Shown in pieces: positions 44,512 through 54,215 of a DNA stretch of 64,000 nucleotides. Under the pieces are notes generated by a model. The model was not told the DNA's origin and searched no databases. It worked only from the letters and a program-made list of their open reading frames with translations. Every line of letters begins with the position of its first letter. The first letter of the stretch is position 1. A program made the translations under genes and the position numbers. This DNA comes from Pycnococcus provasolii (taxonomy: Eukaryota; Chlorophyta; Pseudoscourfieldiophyceae; Pseudoscourfieldiales; Pycnococcaceae). Where the stretch lies: contig OW568863.1 of the NCBI GenBank assembly GCA_938743325.2, forward strand, positions 558,001-622,000, written 5' to 3'.

Positions 44512-46776
44512 TTACACGGGTGTCGTCTCCTTCTTCGCCCGGTTGGTCTCATCCCTCTGCTGGTTCCTCTTCTCCTGCAGAAGACGAACCATCAGCGCGT
44601 TGATGTCCGCCGGAGATACGCCGCCGATGCGCGACGCCTGCGCGAGGGTCAGTGGTCGAATCGACTCGAGCTTGTGGCGGCTCTCCATCGAAAGCGTGTC
44701 AACGCTCAAATAGTCAAAGTCCTTCGGAATGGACATTCCCTCGTTGCCAGCAACCTTCCGCCGACTCTTGGACTCGCGCTTGATGAAGCCTTCGTACTTC
44801 ACTTCCACTTCCACCGACGTCTTCTCCATCGCCGACAGAGACTCGTCGGCGCCAAAGCCGTGCTTCTCAATCAGCTCGTAGGTGACGCCAGGTCTGCGCA
44901 CGAGTTCTTCAAGAGTCAATCCACCACCCTTCGTGCTCGACGGCACCCGCTGCTTCGTCACAGTCTCCACCTCCTCAGCGAGAGCCACCTGACGATCGGC
45001 AAAGATTCGAATTCCTGAGAGACGCTTGCGCTCAGCCGCTACGGTGGCACGCTTCTTCTCGAACGCCTCGTAACGGCGATCGGAAAGAAGGCCCACGGCA
45101 TGCCCGACGGCTGATAACCGCGCGTCGGCGTTGTCCTGCCGAAGCGACATGCGATACTCGCTACGGCTCGTGAGCATGCGATAAGGCTCTCGCAGGTCCT
45201 TCGTACATAGGTCGTCAATGAGAACGCCAAGATAGCTCGAGCTGCGAGGGAGCACGAGCAAGCTGTCGCGGCTTCGCGCGCGAGAGACGAGCGCGCCCGC
45301 GTCGACGTCGCCCTCGCCCGAGTCCGAGGAGGCTGCCACGTCCGCGATACGATTCTCACCGACGTCGATGTACAGGCTAGCATTGATGCCCGCCAGCAAG
45401 CCTTGGCCTGCAGCTTCCTCGTATCCGGTGGTTCCGTTGATTTGCCCCGCAAGGAACAAGCCTCGCACCTTGCTCGTCATGAGCGTGGGCGTGACCTGAC
45501 CTTGGCATGGCACGTAGTCGTACTCGACGGCATACGCCGGCCTCATCATCACACAATTCTCGAGTCCAGGGAGCGTTCTCAGCATGGCGACTTGCAAGCG
45601 CTCTGGCAATCCCGTGGAGAAGCCTTGCACGTACAGCTCTGGCATGTGGTATCCCTCCGGCTCTAGGAACACCTGGTGACTTTCGCGATGTGGGAACCGA
45701 ACGAACTTATCCTCGATGCTGGGGCAGTACCGCGGTCCCTTTGCGTCGCACCAGCCTCCGTACGTGGGCGTCTCGTCAAGGTTCGAGTTGACGAGGTCTG
45801 CCGTGGCGGCAGTTGTGCGTGTGACGTAGCAGCTGAGCTGACTTCTCAGCTCGGGCGTTGTTCGAAACTCGTCGGGATCGAAATCCGGGTCAAACGAGAA
45901 GCCCTTAGGCAGTCCCTCGTCACCACGCTGCTCCTCGAGACGGCTCACGTCCACGGTCCGCCGATCCACGCGGCTCGGCGTTCCTGTTTTGAGGCGTCCC
46001 GTCTCGAATCCGTATCGCTGCAGGCACTCCGTCAGCCCGCTGACGGCTGACTCGCCGGCGCGGCCAGCGGACACCTGCTTTCGTCCCACCCACACGATTC
46101 CATTTCCAAATGTTCCCGTGGTGACCACTGCGGCGGCACAGCGGAACGTCACGCCGTAGTGCGTCGTCACGCCTGTGAGTGTTTCGTTTTCGTCGGTGAC
46201 GATGTCCGTGACCATTCCCTCGCGCAGGAACAGGTTATCGGTGCGCTCTAGTATGGTGCGCATGACGTCGCTGTACATGCGCTTGTCTGTTTGTGCACGC
46301 AGCGCCCACACGGCAGGACCTCGCGAGCGGTTCAGCACCCTTCGCTGCAGATATGTCCTATCTGCCATTCGTCCCATCTCTCCGCCGAGCGCGTCAATTT
46401 CGTGAACGAGCTGGCTCTTGGCAGGCCCTCCAACCGCGGGGTTACACGGCTGCCAAGCAATTTTGTCGAGCGTGAGTGTCAGCAGGAGTGTTTTCCTTCC
46501 CATGCGCGCCGCTGCGAGTGCCGCTTCGCATCCTGCGTGTCCCGCACCCACGACGACGACGTCGTAGTACTCATCCTCGTCCCAGGAACCTGCCCAGACG
46601 GACGACGGCGACGACGCAGATAGACGACAACGGGAGGTAGAGTGACGAGCATGAGCATGAGCATGAGCAGGTCCACGAGCACGACGATAGGAGCGCGAAA
46701 TCAGAGAAGAGGAGGAGGAGGAGGGATTCATGCGCCCACCACCACCACAGACGGACGTGGACATGGACATGGACAT
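44512..46776 (-). CDS. MTO1: tRNA uridine 5-carboxymethylaminomethyl enzyme, MnmG/MTO1
   Basis: About 754 residues from the ATG at 46776; a TTG frame upstream is ignored. A leader rich in Ser, Arg, Ala and His (about 70 residues) looks like an organelle presequence. The enzyme follows with [20 protein letters not shown] (FAD glycine loop), [34 protein letters not shown] and RAEEQ-like Cys and Gly loops. The C-terminal helical domain ends with [20 protein letters not shown]. Together with MnmE it installs the cmnm5 or taurinomethyl group on U34 of mitochondrial (or plastid) tRNA. Length fits MTO1 (about 700). Confidence 0.93.
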   Translation of the reverse strand: MSMSMSTSVCGGGGRMNPSSSSSSLISRSYRRARGPAHAHAHARHSTSRCRLSASSPSSVWAGSWDEDEYYDVVVVGAGHAGCEAALAAARMGRKTLLLTLTLDKIAWQPCNPAVGGPAKSQLVHEIDALGGEMGRMADRTYLQRRVLNRSRGPAVWALRAQTDKRMYSDVMRTILERTDNLFLREGMVTDIVTDENETLTGVTTHYGVTFRCAAAVVTTGTFGNGIVWVGRKQVSAGRAGESAVSGLTECLQRYGFETGRLKTGTPSRVDRRTVDVSRLEEQRGDEGLPKGFSFDPDFDPDEFRTTPELRSQLSCYVTRTTAATADLVNSNLDETPTYGGWCDAKGPRYCPSIEDKFVRFPHRESHQVFLEPEGYHMPELYVQGFSTGLPERLQVAMLRTLPGLENCVMMRPAYAVEYDYVPCQGQVTPTLMTSKVRGLFLAGQINGTTGYEEAAGQGLLAGINASLYIDVGENRIADVAASSDSGEGDVDAGALVSRARSRDSLLVLPRSSSYLGVLIDDLCTKDLREPYRMLTSRSEYRMSLRQDNADARLSAVGHAVGLLSDRRYEAFEKKRATVAAERKRLSGIRIFADRQVALAEEVETVTKQRVPSSTKGGGLTLEELVRRPGVTYELIEKHGFGADESLSAMEKTSVEVEVKYEGFIKRESKSRRKVAGNEGMSIPKDFDYLSVDTLSMESRHKLESIRPLTLAQASRIGGVSPADINALMVRLLQEKRNQQRDETNRAKKETTPV

Positions 46777-46918
46777 GAGGTAGAAAATAATCAATGGACG
46801 CTGGAAGGAACTCCCCGGAAGGAATTCTTGTGGGTTCCGGGGAGGGGAGGGGGGGGGACTGGGGATACCCGTTCGTTTTGTTCTTTATTTTATCCACATT
46901 CCACATCCACATTTCAAG

Positions 46919-47986
46919 ATGCCGCTGGTGTTCGTATCCTCGGCGGCGGCTGCTGCTGGTCGTGCTGGTGGTTTCGGTCTGCCTGCTCGTCGTCCTCATG
47001 TATGCCGGTACAGCTCATCACGTGCCTTGATTCACCATCGTGCTCTGGTAAGGTTAGCTAACCCCAAGGAGGACTTGTTGAGCAATTCATGTTCTGGGGT
47101 TTTCAGTCATCATGGACGCAGCAGGTTTGATTTTGGGTGTGTGCGAAACGTCGTGCGTGCGTCGTCGTCGTCGTCGTCATCGTCGTCGTCAGAAGATGAG
47201 GAGGAGGAATCGTTTGAGAGTACCGAGGAAAAGATAATGTCGGAACTCACAGGTTCCCTCATGGAAGAACTCATCGCACGCGAGGATGTGCAAGAAGAGC
47301 TCGCCAAGGTGGAGAAGGCGGCAGAACGAGTCGAGGAAGCGAGGAGGGAGGCGGCGAAGCTTGAGATGGAGATGGCGGAGGTGGAGGCGAGGCAGGAGGC
47401 TGCAAGACAAGCCGAGAGGGAGACCGTCGCGACGTCCGCGGTCGCAGATGCCGCGGCAGACGTGCTGAGCGCGGCGGCGACCGTGCGACGCGCGGAAGAG
47501 GAGATGGCGGAGCTGCGTCGCCAGCTCGACGGCAAAGGGGCAGGCGCTTCGGGCGGAGGTGGACAGAAGTGGGTGACAGAGGGCGTTGACGAGGACGAGC
47601 AGCGCATTGAGAGTGCCAAGGCAGCAGCAATAGCCGGCGCCGCGGGGGGACTTGTTGCACTCCCGGCGTACGCGTTCGGTGCCGGCGGCTTGGGTCCGGC
47701 GCTTTTGCTTGGCGTCGGGTCGGACGCAGTCACCGCCGCGCTGTTCGGGCTCACGTACCGTTATGCACTACGCCGCGACGTGAACAACAGCATGCTTCAG
47801 AGTGGTGTCGTCGCGGCGTTCGCGCTCGCGCGCGCCTCCGGTGCACTGAGCGTGAGTCTCGCGGACGGCACTGGCGCTTCTGGCGCGCTGAGTGGCACAC
47901 TCGAAGGTCTGCTCGTGCTATTTGTTGCGCAGCGCGCACTCGACCGCGCGATAGGAGCGGGATTTGTCAAGCCGTTCCCTTCTTGA
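46919..47986 (+). CDS. Plastid-targeted coiled-coil membrane protein
   Basis: 355 residues. The transit-peptide-like leader ends near NVVRAS followed by a Ser run. An acidic segment and a coiled coil (about 100-215: VQEELAKVEKAAERVEEARR and on) follow. Then come Gly/Ala-rich hydrophobic segments (AAIAGAAGGLVALPAYAFG, GPALLLGVGSDAVTAALFGL, SGVVAAFALARASGALS, GTLEGLLVLFVAQRAL) and an end RAIGAGFVKPFPS. This end resembles a conserved plant and algal plastid membrane protein family of unknown function. Role unknown; thylakoid or envelope location is inferred. A GT...AG pair at 47048-47106 is present, but removing it breaks the frame. Confidence 0.68.
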   Translation: MPLVFVSSAAAAAGRAGGFGLPARRPHVCRYSSSRALIHHRALVRLANPKEDLLSNSCSGVFSHHGRSRFDFGCVRNVVRASSSSSSSSSSEDEEEESFESTEEKIMSELTGSLMEELIAREDVQEELAKVEKAAERVEEARREAAKLEMEMAEVEARQEAARQAERETVATSAVADAAADVLSAAATVRRAEEEMAELRRQLDGKGAGASGGGGQKWVTEGVDEDEQRIESAKAAAIAGAAGGLVALPAYAFGAGGLGPALLLGVGSDAVTAALFGLTYRYALRRDVNNSMLQSGVVAAFALARASGALSVSLADGTGASGALSGTLEGLLVLFVAQRALDRAIGAGFVKPFPS

Positions 47987-48870
47987 GACGCACTTTTTTT
48001 TGCTGAGATCCCTCATTCAGTAATGGAGCCCACTTTACTTTGTCCAACAACGGTCGTCCATTCACACCATTCGCATCATTCACACGCACCGTCGAGCCCA
48101 CGCAACGGCGCCACTCACTTGTGCGCTTGTACAGCAACGGTCTTTTGAGTCCATTCTCCTTGGTAGGGCGGAGGAATACCGGACGACGTGCAACCTTAAG
48201 TGCAACCTTAAGTGGACATCGTCGTGGCGCATTGGCAACGTACTCTCCAGCCTGGCACATCCCACGGAATGGTCGGAAAGGAAAGCCGGAAAGGTGATTC
48301 TCGCGTTTTCGATTCATGGGGACAATGCAAAGAACCAGTGCTCCCAAAAAGAAACATGTGATTCAAGAACAGCAGCACGTCTCTTTCCATCTTTCTTTCC
48401 AGCAGGGAAAAAATCTTTCCCTGCAAGGCAAGCTTGTGGAAACGAATGAGGGGAGCAAGCAAGGAGGTTGAGGTTGGCGAAGGACATCACGAAGTGGTAC
48501 AGTCTCATATAGGGGATATCACGAAGGCCATCCCGAGCCCAAGACTACTGGAAAGACACCGACAAGAACAAGCGACTTATGTAGTATGTAGGGTACTACT
48601 TACCGAAGTATTGTGTGTTGTGTTCAATGTGTTGTGTTGTGTGAGTTGCATTGTTCCTCCTTGAGCAACCTCCTTGAGAGACTTGAGAGAGAAGGCGACT
48701 ACGACGAGGTGATACCTGTTCCCGGGATCCTCAGGTGTCAGGTTGGGCTGTTGGGATTCGCTTGTCACCGTTTCCTCCCGGGACCCGAGAACTCCATACG
48801 CGTTAGGTTAGGGTTACGGCCCTTCGAAGCTTGTCACTAAACAGTCTTGGCATTCATCCTCTCACTCACC
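47987..48870. promoter_or_regulatory. Intergenic region upstream of the phosphate carrier
   Basis: 884 bases without a supported gene. It includes a string (48020-48069) that also occurs at 21293-21339 behind the SPOC gene, the repeat TGCAACCTTAAGTG (about 48190), GTACTAC words near 48590, TTGTGTTG repeats (about 48620) and a GTTAGGTTAGGGTTACGG tract (48802-48818) about 50 bases before the carrier start. Confidence 0.45.
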
Positions 48871-50007
48871 ATGGCGTCTTTTTTGTTCGAATCGGCGCGT
48901 TCCTCCCTTTATAGTGCTCCCGTATCTGGCGTACCCGTTCCTCCTGTTGCAGCCTCGTTCGCTGCTGGTTCCGGTGCCTTTGCCGCCCCCTCTTTGGTCG
49001 TGTCTGCCTCAAGGAAGACCTTCGCCGCGTCCGTCGTCGAGAATGTCAGCCGATCGCGTGTGTCGCCCTTCTTCGCACCCTCCGCCGGTGAGAAGGTGTA
49101 CGACGCGATGTACTACCTCAAGGCGGCGCTCGCTGGCGGAATCTGCTGCTCCATCACGCACGGCGGACTCACGCCCGTTGACGTCGTGAAGACGCGCATG
49201 CAGCTCGACCCCGCAAAGTACCCGTCGATGATTGGAGGATTCGGAAAGATCGCCGGCGAGGAGGGCGCGGCGGCGCTGCTCACTGGACTCGGACCCACGG
49301 CGTTCGGGTACTTCGTGCAGGGCTGGTTCAAGTTCGGCGGTGTCGAGTTCTTTAAGATTCAGTTCGTCAACGCGTTGGGTGAGGAGAAGGCGTGGGACAA
49401 CCGCAACAACATCTACCTCGCGTCTGCCGCCGGGGCGGAGGTCATCGCCGACGTATTCCTGTGCCCGCTCGAGGCGACGCGCATTCGCCTCGTCTCCAAC
49501 CCGTCGTACGCCAACGGCATGATGGCCGCCATGGGAAAGATGGCGGCGGAGGAGGGTGTCGTCGGCGCCTTCTACAGCGGCTTTTTCCCTATCCTGTGCA
49601 AGCAGGTTCCGTACACGATGGCGAAGTTCGCCGTGCAGGGCGCTGCCGCGGAGCAGATTTACAAGTCGATGGGCACGGAACCGACCAAGTGCTCTGGATC
49701 AACGAACATCACCGTGTCGCTGGGAAGCGGCGTCATCGCGGGCGTGGCGGCGGCCATCATCTCCCACCCGGCTGACACTCTGCTATCGAAGATCAACAAG
49801 GCTGGCGCAGGCGGCGACGGCGGCATGTTGTCGCGCTTGTCCAACATCGCGGCGGAGACTGGTTTCGTGAAGCTGTGCACGCAGGGCCTTGGCGCTCGTT
49901 GCGTGATGATTGGTACGTTGACGGCTGGCCAGTTCGCCATTTTCGACTCGGTGTTGGGCGCGGTTGGTGCGTCGAAGTACCACTTCCACAAGCCGGAAGG
50001 TAAGTAG
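48871..50007 (+). CDS. Mitochondrial phosphate carrier (SLC25A3 / MPT3 type)
   Basis: 378 residues from the ATG at 48871 in ACC ATG GCG context. A presequence of about 70 residues is followed by three mitochondrial-carrier repeats. Their signatures are PVDVVKTRMQ, PLEATRIRLV and PADTLLSKI, each preceded by a membrane helix. The phosphate-carrier specific stretches are LTPVDVVKTRMQLDP, GLGPTAFGYFVQGWFKFGGV and SGFFPILCKQVPYTMAKFAV. It imports inorganic phosphate with a proton into the matrix for ATP synthesis. Codon use is strongly C/G-ending, as expected for a highly expressed gene. Confidence 0.95.
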   Translation: MASFLFESARSSLYSAPVSGVPVPPVAASFAAGSGAFAAPSLVVSASRKTFAASVVENVSRSRVSPFFAPSAGEKVYDAMYYLKAALAGGICCSITHGGLTPVDVVKTRMQLDPAKYPSMIGGFGKIAGEEGAAALLTGLGPTAFGYFVQGWFKFGGVEFFKIQFVNALGEEKAWDNRNNIYLASAAGAEVIADVFLCPLEATRIRLVSNPSYANGMMAAMGKMAAEEGVVGAFYSGFFPILCKQVPYTMAKFAVQGAAAEQIYKSMGTEPTKCSGSTNITVSLGSGVIAGVAAAIISHPADTLLSKINKAGAGGDGGMLSRLSNIAAETGFVKLCTQGLGARCVMIGTLTAGQFAIFDSVLGAVGASKYHFHKPEGK

Positions 50008-50443
50008 GCATTTGAATTTTTCCGTCGTCGGGTTGGAAATATGGGAATGATCGGCGGGAATAGCGCGTGCATGCTGTGCGTGTGTGTGCGTTTTGGGTCG
50101 TAACTTCAATTTTTTTTTCTCTTTCTCTCTCTGTCCGAATATGCTTCGCGTTTCTCGGCGCGGCACATTCCTCCAGTTGTACTGTACTGTACCCTATCGT
50201 AGTTCAGTACAGTAGTTGGTCCCACCCACCACACGTACTGTACCAGACGCATTTCAAAGAGTGAGTGAGTGGTCGTCACGTACTCGTACTCGTGAATGCC
50301 GACGTGGCTGGAAGCTGGTATACATTCATTCTGTACACCACGTTGCGCTCCTGGTCAGCGATGTTGGTACGCACCAAACTCTGCCACCTCCTGCACTCGT
50401 TTTTCGTCATTCCATTTGCACCGACATGTTGGACGAATCGGCT
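50008..50443. other. Convergent region with a GTAC dyad
   Basis: Downstream of the carrier gene. TACTGTACTG (50180-50189) and CAGTACAGTA (50205-50214) form a 10-bp stem. GAGT repeats lie near 50259. No gene is supported. Confidence 0.4.
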
Positions 50444-50792
50444 TCAGGTGTGTGCCTTGCTCGTTGGGTTGCCTCCATACCTCTGCTGGTCCGCAATCTT
50501 GTACGCGTCGCCAATGTCGTCATCTAAAAGTGACTCCACCGTGCAGTCAAAAAGGAGCGTGTTGCAAATGTACATGACGTCTTCCGGGCCAAACTTCACC
50601 TCCCGAACCGCATCGCCTTGGTCGAGGAACATGAAGACGTCTACGATGCTCGCTGCCCTGCATCTCAATGAAGTGCTTGGACACGGTTTGAAGGCACGAA
50701 ATCAGCTCCTCGTCGAGTTTCGGAATTCCGGATTCATCCATGGTGTCCCACGGCCCACCCGTCCCGTCGCGACTTGGTTCGGTGAGAGACAT
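50444..50792 (-). pseudogene. Small gene with a frame break
   Basis: The ATG at 50792 starts MSLTEPSRDGTGG, then ISCLQTVSKHFIEMQ, after which the sensible protein continues in another frame as AASIVDVFMFLDQGDAVREV, KFGPEDVMYICNTLLFDCTV and ESLLDDDIGDAYKIADQQR, ending at 50444. The switch falls near 50650-50665. Both halves have coherent coding composition and together would give about 115 residues. No GT...AG pair joins them. It may be a host pseudogene, a sequencing slip or a shifty site. The family is unknown. Confidence 0.5.
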
Positions 50793-51836
50793 CGTGTAAC
50801 TTGACCTTGCGGAACCTTAGGATGGAATATGGACGTCACGGAACGACGGAATTGGGACCAATGGACAATGAAGGAATCCATCCTTGAACAACTGGAATCC
50901 TGTATGGACGAGTCCCTCTACTGTAGCACTACATACAGTCTAGTACTATTTATCAGCCTTCATAGACCTGTGCGGCCACCTTACAGTAAGATACCTTGTG
51001 CGGCCGGCATTCTTTTAAGGTACATTCTCGTTCAGGCTCCAAAGAGAAAAGATAGACTAAAAATACCACCCACAGTGCCGGTACAGTAAAACTTTACCTC
51101 TTACCTCTTACCTGGCAGTAGGTCCTGGCAGTTGGCACCAGAGCCGAGTTTAAGACATTTCATAGGCTGTTTGGCCCGGAATAAGACATTTCATAGGCTG
51201 TTTCAGACTGGTCGGCGAAATAGGTCGGCATTTTTTTGGTCGGCGGGACAGGTCGAGGATCGTGAAATTCATCTTGGTCGGTTGAAATGGTCGCGTCTCC
51301 AGAGTATAGGGCTAGGGTATAAGAAACGACCCTCCCATCTGAAACCCTCCCATCCCGCGCGATCATCAGCGCTGCTGGCTGAGTCTGGGTTACGATAATT
51401 TCTGCCGGGTACGACCATTTCTGCCGACCTAGCTTGCAGGCTAAATCATGGACTGATTTTACCGAATAAAATGTGATCAATCTGAAACAGCCTATGAAAT
51501 GTCTTAAACTCCACCAGAGCCTGGCACCTCGCACCTCACGCAATAAGGACTAAGCCTTAGGTAGGTGGATGCTTGCTTGCTTCGCGGTTCCCCTCCCCCC
51601 TCCGGCCCCTCGTCGCCCGTCGCAGTTCATCGTTCTCATCAACTTCATCTCCACCTCCATATCATCTCCCCTCCATTGATTGATTGTAGATTATTTCCTT
51701 GAGTGGATTCTAGTGGGTCCACCTGGGATTGGTTGGTCACATCCTAGTGAGTGGTGGCCTCTCTTCAGTTGGCCTCTCGGTGGTGGTTGGTTTGGTGGTG
51801 GTGGCCTCTCTTAAGGCTTAAGACATACTCTTAAGT
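50793..51836. promoter_or_regulatory. Intergenic region upstream of the HCN-like channel
   Basis: This contains the MITE (51146-51511), GTACAGTA words at about 51076, GGTGGT/GGCCTCTC repeats (51755-51805) and a CTTAAGG-rich stretch (ACTCTTAAGT ATG) touching the channel start. No other gene is seen. Confidence 0.45.
51146..51511. mobile_element. Mutator-like MITE with perfect TIRs and a 10-bp target duplication
   Basis: The element is 366 bases. Its left end GAGTTTAAGACATTTCATAG (27 bases to GGCTGTTT) is perfectly inverted at the right end (51485-51511). A direct repeat, CACCAGAGCC, flanks it at 51136-51145 and 51512-51521. A target duplication of 9-11 bp with long TIRs is typical of Mutator-like elements. 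The left TIR is partly duplicated inside (51183-51208). Inner inverted GGTCGGCA/TGCCGACC words lie near 51224 and 51423. It has no coding capacity, so it is non-autonomous. Intact TIRs and target duplication suggest a young insertion. Confidence 0.88.
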
Positions 51837-54215
51837 ATGTCGTCGTCGTCGTCTATTCCTGGGATTCGCTCCCGGCCTCTCTCTTTCTTCCAGGAACCTG
51901 ACTCGTTCGACACATCCAACGATGATGGGAACTCAGCGACGGCGGCGTCTTCGCCGTCGCCCGTCTACGAGCCGGCGCCAGGGCGCTCTCTGTCACCCAC
52001 CTTAGCAGGCGACTCCGCCGCGGACGGTGCCAGGAACGAAGCGAGAACGAACAACACAAACACAGGAGGCACCAGAGACAGAGCCTTGACAGAGGATGAC
52101 GAGGAGATGTTTCGTGCACTCAGCACGGCGGCGGGAAAGGTCACCACTGACGATACTCCCGCGCGCAACTCGACTGACAGGAGGGGCATTTCTATTAGCG
52201 CCTCGAAGCGACGCTCGTCGAGTGCTGGCTCGCCAAGTGCCGGCACCGCTGCGGGCAGTACCGAGGGTGATCAAAAGAATGAAAGTATGACGCCAACGTC
52301 CAAACCGCCTTTGGAACGACGCCAATCTCACGGTTCACTGATGAGGAACCGGTCGTTCAACGCGAACGTCATCGGTGACGACACCGAGATTATCGAAGAA
52401 GAAGAAAGAGAACTGGTACGCGAGGACTTCGACTCGCCGTTTCGATACTATTTGTACAAGCTCAACCACTTGCCCGTCATAGACCCCAAGTCCAACTTTC
52501 GCGTGACGTGGGACTTCATAGCCGTCATCCTCATCTTGTACACCGTCTTCTCGCTGCCGTTCAATCTCGGCTTCTATTGGTCGGACGAAGATGCTCAGCG
52601 CGAGATCAAGTGGACCTTCTGGACCATCTTGGACCTCTTCATCGACATCTACTTCATGACGGACGTCGTGCTAAACTTCAACACAGGGTACATCATTGAG
52701 AAGGACGAGATCACGGTATACGAGCGCGATCAGATCACCATGCACTACCTGCGCACGTGGTTCGTCTTGGACTTTCTTAGCTCGATACCCATCGACTTCG
52801 TCGTGCTTGGCGACAGAGCGAGCCCGGTTTACCGCATCCCGCGCCTCCTCCGGCTGTTCCGCATGAGCCGGCTGCTAAGGCTCATGCGCCTTGGCCGAAT
52901 GATCCGATACGTGCAGCGCTTCGAGTTCTTCAACCGCATGAGCGTCAACCCTCTACGCATCTTCAAGCTTGTTTCTGCCGCCATCATCTTCTGCCACTGG
53001 AACGCATGCATCCAGTGGCTCGTCGTTGAGGCAGAGGGCTTCACGCCCGACTCGTGGGCTGTGCGCGACGGCGTCGCGGGCGAGTCGAACTTCGTTTGCT
53101 ACTCGCACGCACTTTTCCGCGCGGTGAGTCACATGCTGTGCATCGGCTACGGTGCCACGCCACCACTGAGCATCGCCGAGATTTGGGCGACGAACGTCTC
53201 CATGGTGTTCGGCGCAAGCCTCTTCGCTTCTTTCGTCGGTATCGTCGCCACGCTCATCATGCAGAGCGACACTGGAAGCGTCGAGTACGAGGGCCGCATG
53301 GACGAGCTCAACCGCTTCATGGCTTACAGAAGACTACCGCTGGAATTGCGCGACAAGATCCGACACCACTACCAGTATCGCTGGAAGAATTACAAGCTGA
53401 TTACCGAGAGACGAGTCTTGGAGAACCTGCCGCCGGCACTTCGTGAGGAGGTGCAGCTGCAAAATTGCTCCGGTTTGATTGAAAGCGTCCCATTCTTCGA
53501 GGGTGCCGACAAAGGCTTTATCAGCGACATCGTTAGCAGGCTGCAGCCTTTCGTTTACTTGCAAAGTGAAATTATCATCCGCGAGGGCCAGGCTGCCCGA
53601 TGCATGTATTTCCTGCGCGAGGGCGAGGTGGCTGTGGAGGCGAAGCAGATTTTGATCACCAAGCTATCATCTGGCAGTTACTTTGGCGAGATTGGCATCG
53701 TGAACAAGGTGAAGCGCACGGCTACGATCCGCGCGATTACGGTATGCGACACCTACATGCTTATGCGCAGTGACTTTGAGGAGGTGATGGAGTCGAATGG
53801 CGAAAATATGCAACTTTTGGAGAGGATTGCAAAGTTCAGGCTTAGACATCTGTCGATGAACCTGGATCAGCGCCAGAAGAAGCATAACAAGATCACGACA
53901 CCTGGTGATAGTGATACAGAACATGACTCTCAACACAGCAGTGCGGTTTGTCTTCCTCTGCTTGCGTCCCAATCACCCGACAAGCAGGAGAACGAAGGCA
54001 ACGACTCGCGTGCTCAAGAGAGCGGGCCAGCCACTGCATCGAACGGCTCGCCGGATGAGTCGAACGGGAAGAACAAGCGCGCGACTGTGGTGGAGAAGCT
54101 CGAGGCTGCGGAGAAGATGCTTTCTATCCGCATCAAAAAGACGCGTGGCGAATCCGTGACAGAAGGTGACAAAGGACAACCTCTACCTTCTATTCAACGT
54201 CACCGTTCATCGTAA
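51837..54215 (+). CDS. HCN-like cyclic-nucleotide-gated cation channel
   Basis: 792 residues. The disordered Ser/Thr/Asp-rich N-terminus (about 1-190) is followed by a six-helix channel. S1 begins near 226, S4 (332-360) carries the regularly spaced Arg set (RLLRLFRMSRLLRLMRLGRM), and the pore near 435 reads CIGYGATPP, almost the CIGYGA of HCN/If channels. The C-linker (RLPLELRDKIRHHYQYRWKN) and a CNB domain (about 545-660; FGEIGIVNKVKRTATIRA with the phosphate-binding Arg) complete the HCN layout. It should pass K+ and Na+ in response to voltage and cAMP or cGMP at the plasma or ciliary membrane. The C-terminal 130 residues are disordered with a basic end. Confidence 0.92.
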   Translation: MSSSSSIPGIRSRPLSFFQEPDSFDTSNDDGNSATAASSPSPVYEPAPGRSLSPTLAGDSAADGARNEARTNNTNTGGTRDRALTEDDEEMFRALSTAAGKVTTDDTPARNSTDRRGISISASKRRSSSAGSPSAGTAAGSTEGDQKNESMTPTSKPPLERRQSHGSLMRNRSFNANVIGDDTEIIEEEERELVREDFDSPFRYYLYKLNHLPVIDPKSNFRVTWDFIAVILILYTVFSLPFNLGFYWSDEDAQREIKWTFWTILDLFIDIYFMTDVVLNFNTGYIIEKDEITVYERDQITMHYLRTWFVLDFLSSIPIDFVVLGDRASPVYRIPRLLRLFRMSRLLRLMRLGRMIRYVQRFEFFNRMSVNPLRIFKLVSAAIIFCHWNACIQWLVVEAEGFTPDSWAVRDGVAGESNFVCYSHALFRAVSHMLCIGYGATPPLSIAEIWATNVSMVFGASLFASFVGIVATLIMQSDTGSVEYEGRMDELNRFMAYRRLPLELRDKIRHHYQYRWKNYKLITERRVLENLPPALREEVQLQNCSGLIESVPFFEGADKGFISDIVSRLQPFVYLQSEIIIREGQAARCMYFLREGEVAVEAKQILITKLSSGSYFGEIGIVNKVKRTATIRAITVCDTYMLMRSDFEEVMESNGENMQLLERIAKFRLRHLSMNLDQRQKKHNKITTPGDSDTEHDSQHSSAVCLPLLASQSPDKQENEGNDSRAQESGPATASNGSPDESNGKNKRATVVEKLEAAEKMLSIRIKKTRGESVTEGDKGQPLPSIQRHRSS

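Noticed and set aside
46794-47030. 78-residue hydrophobic plus-strand ORF upstream of the plastid protein
   Set aside because: It overlaps the MnmG promoter and the next gene's leader in another frame and has no family signal.
47048-47106. GTAAGG...TTTTCAG intron candidate in the plastid membrane protein gene
   Set aside because: 59 bases, so splicing would shift the frame, and the upstream frame it would join ends in a stop. The unspliced frame is open.
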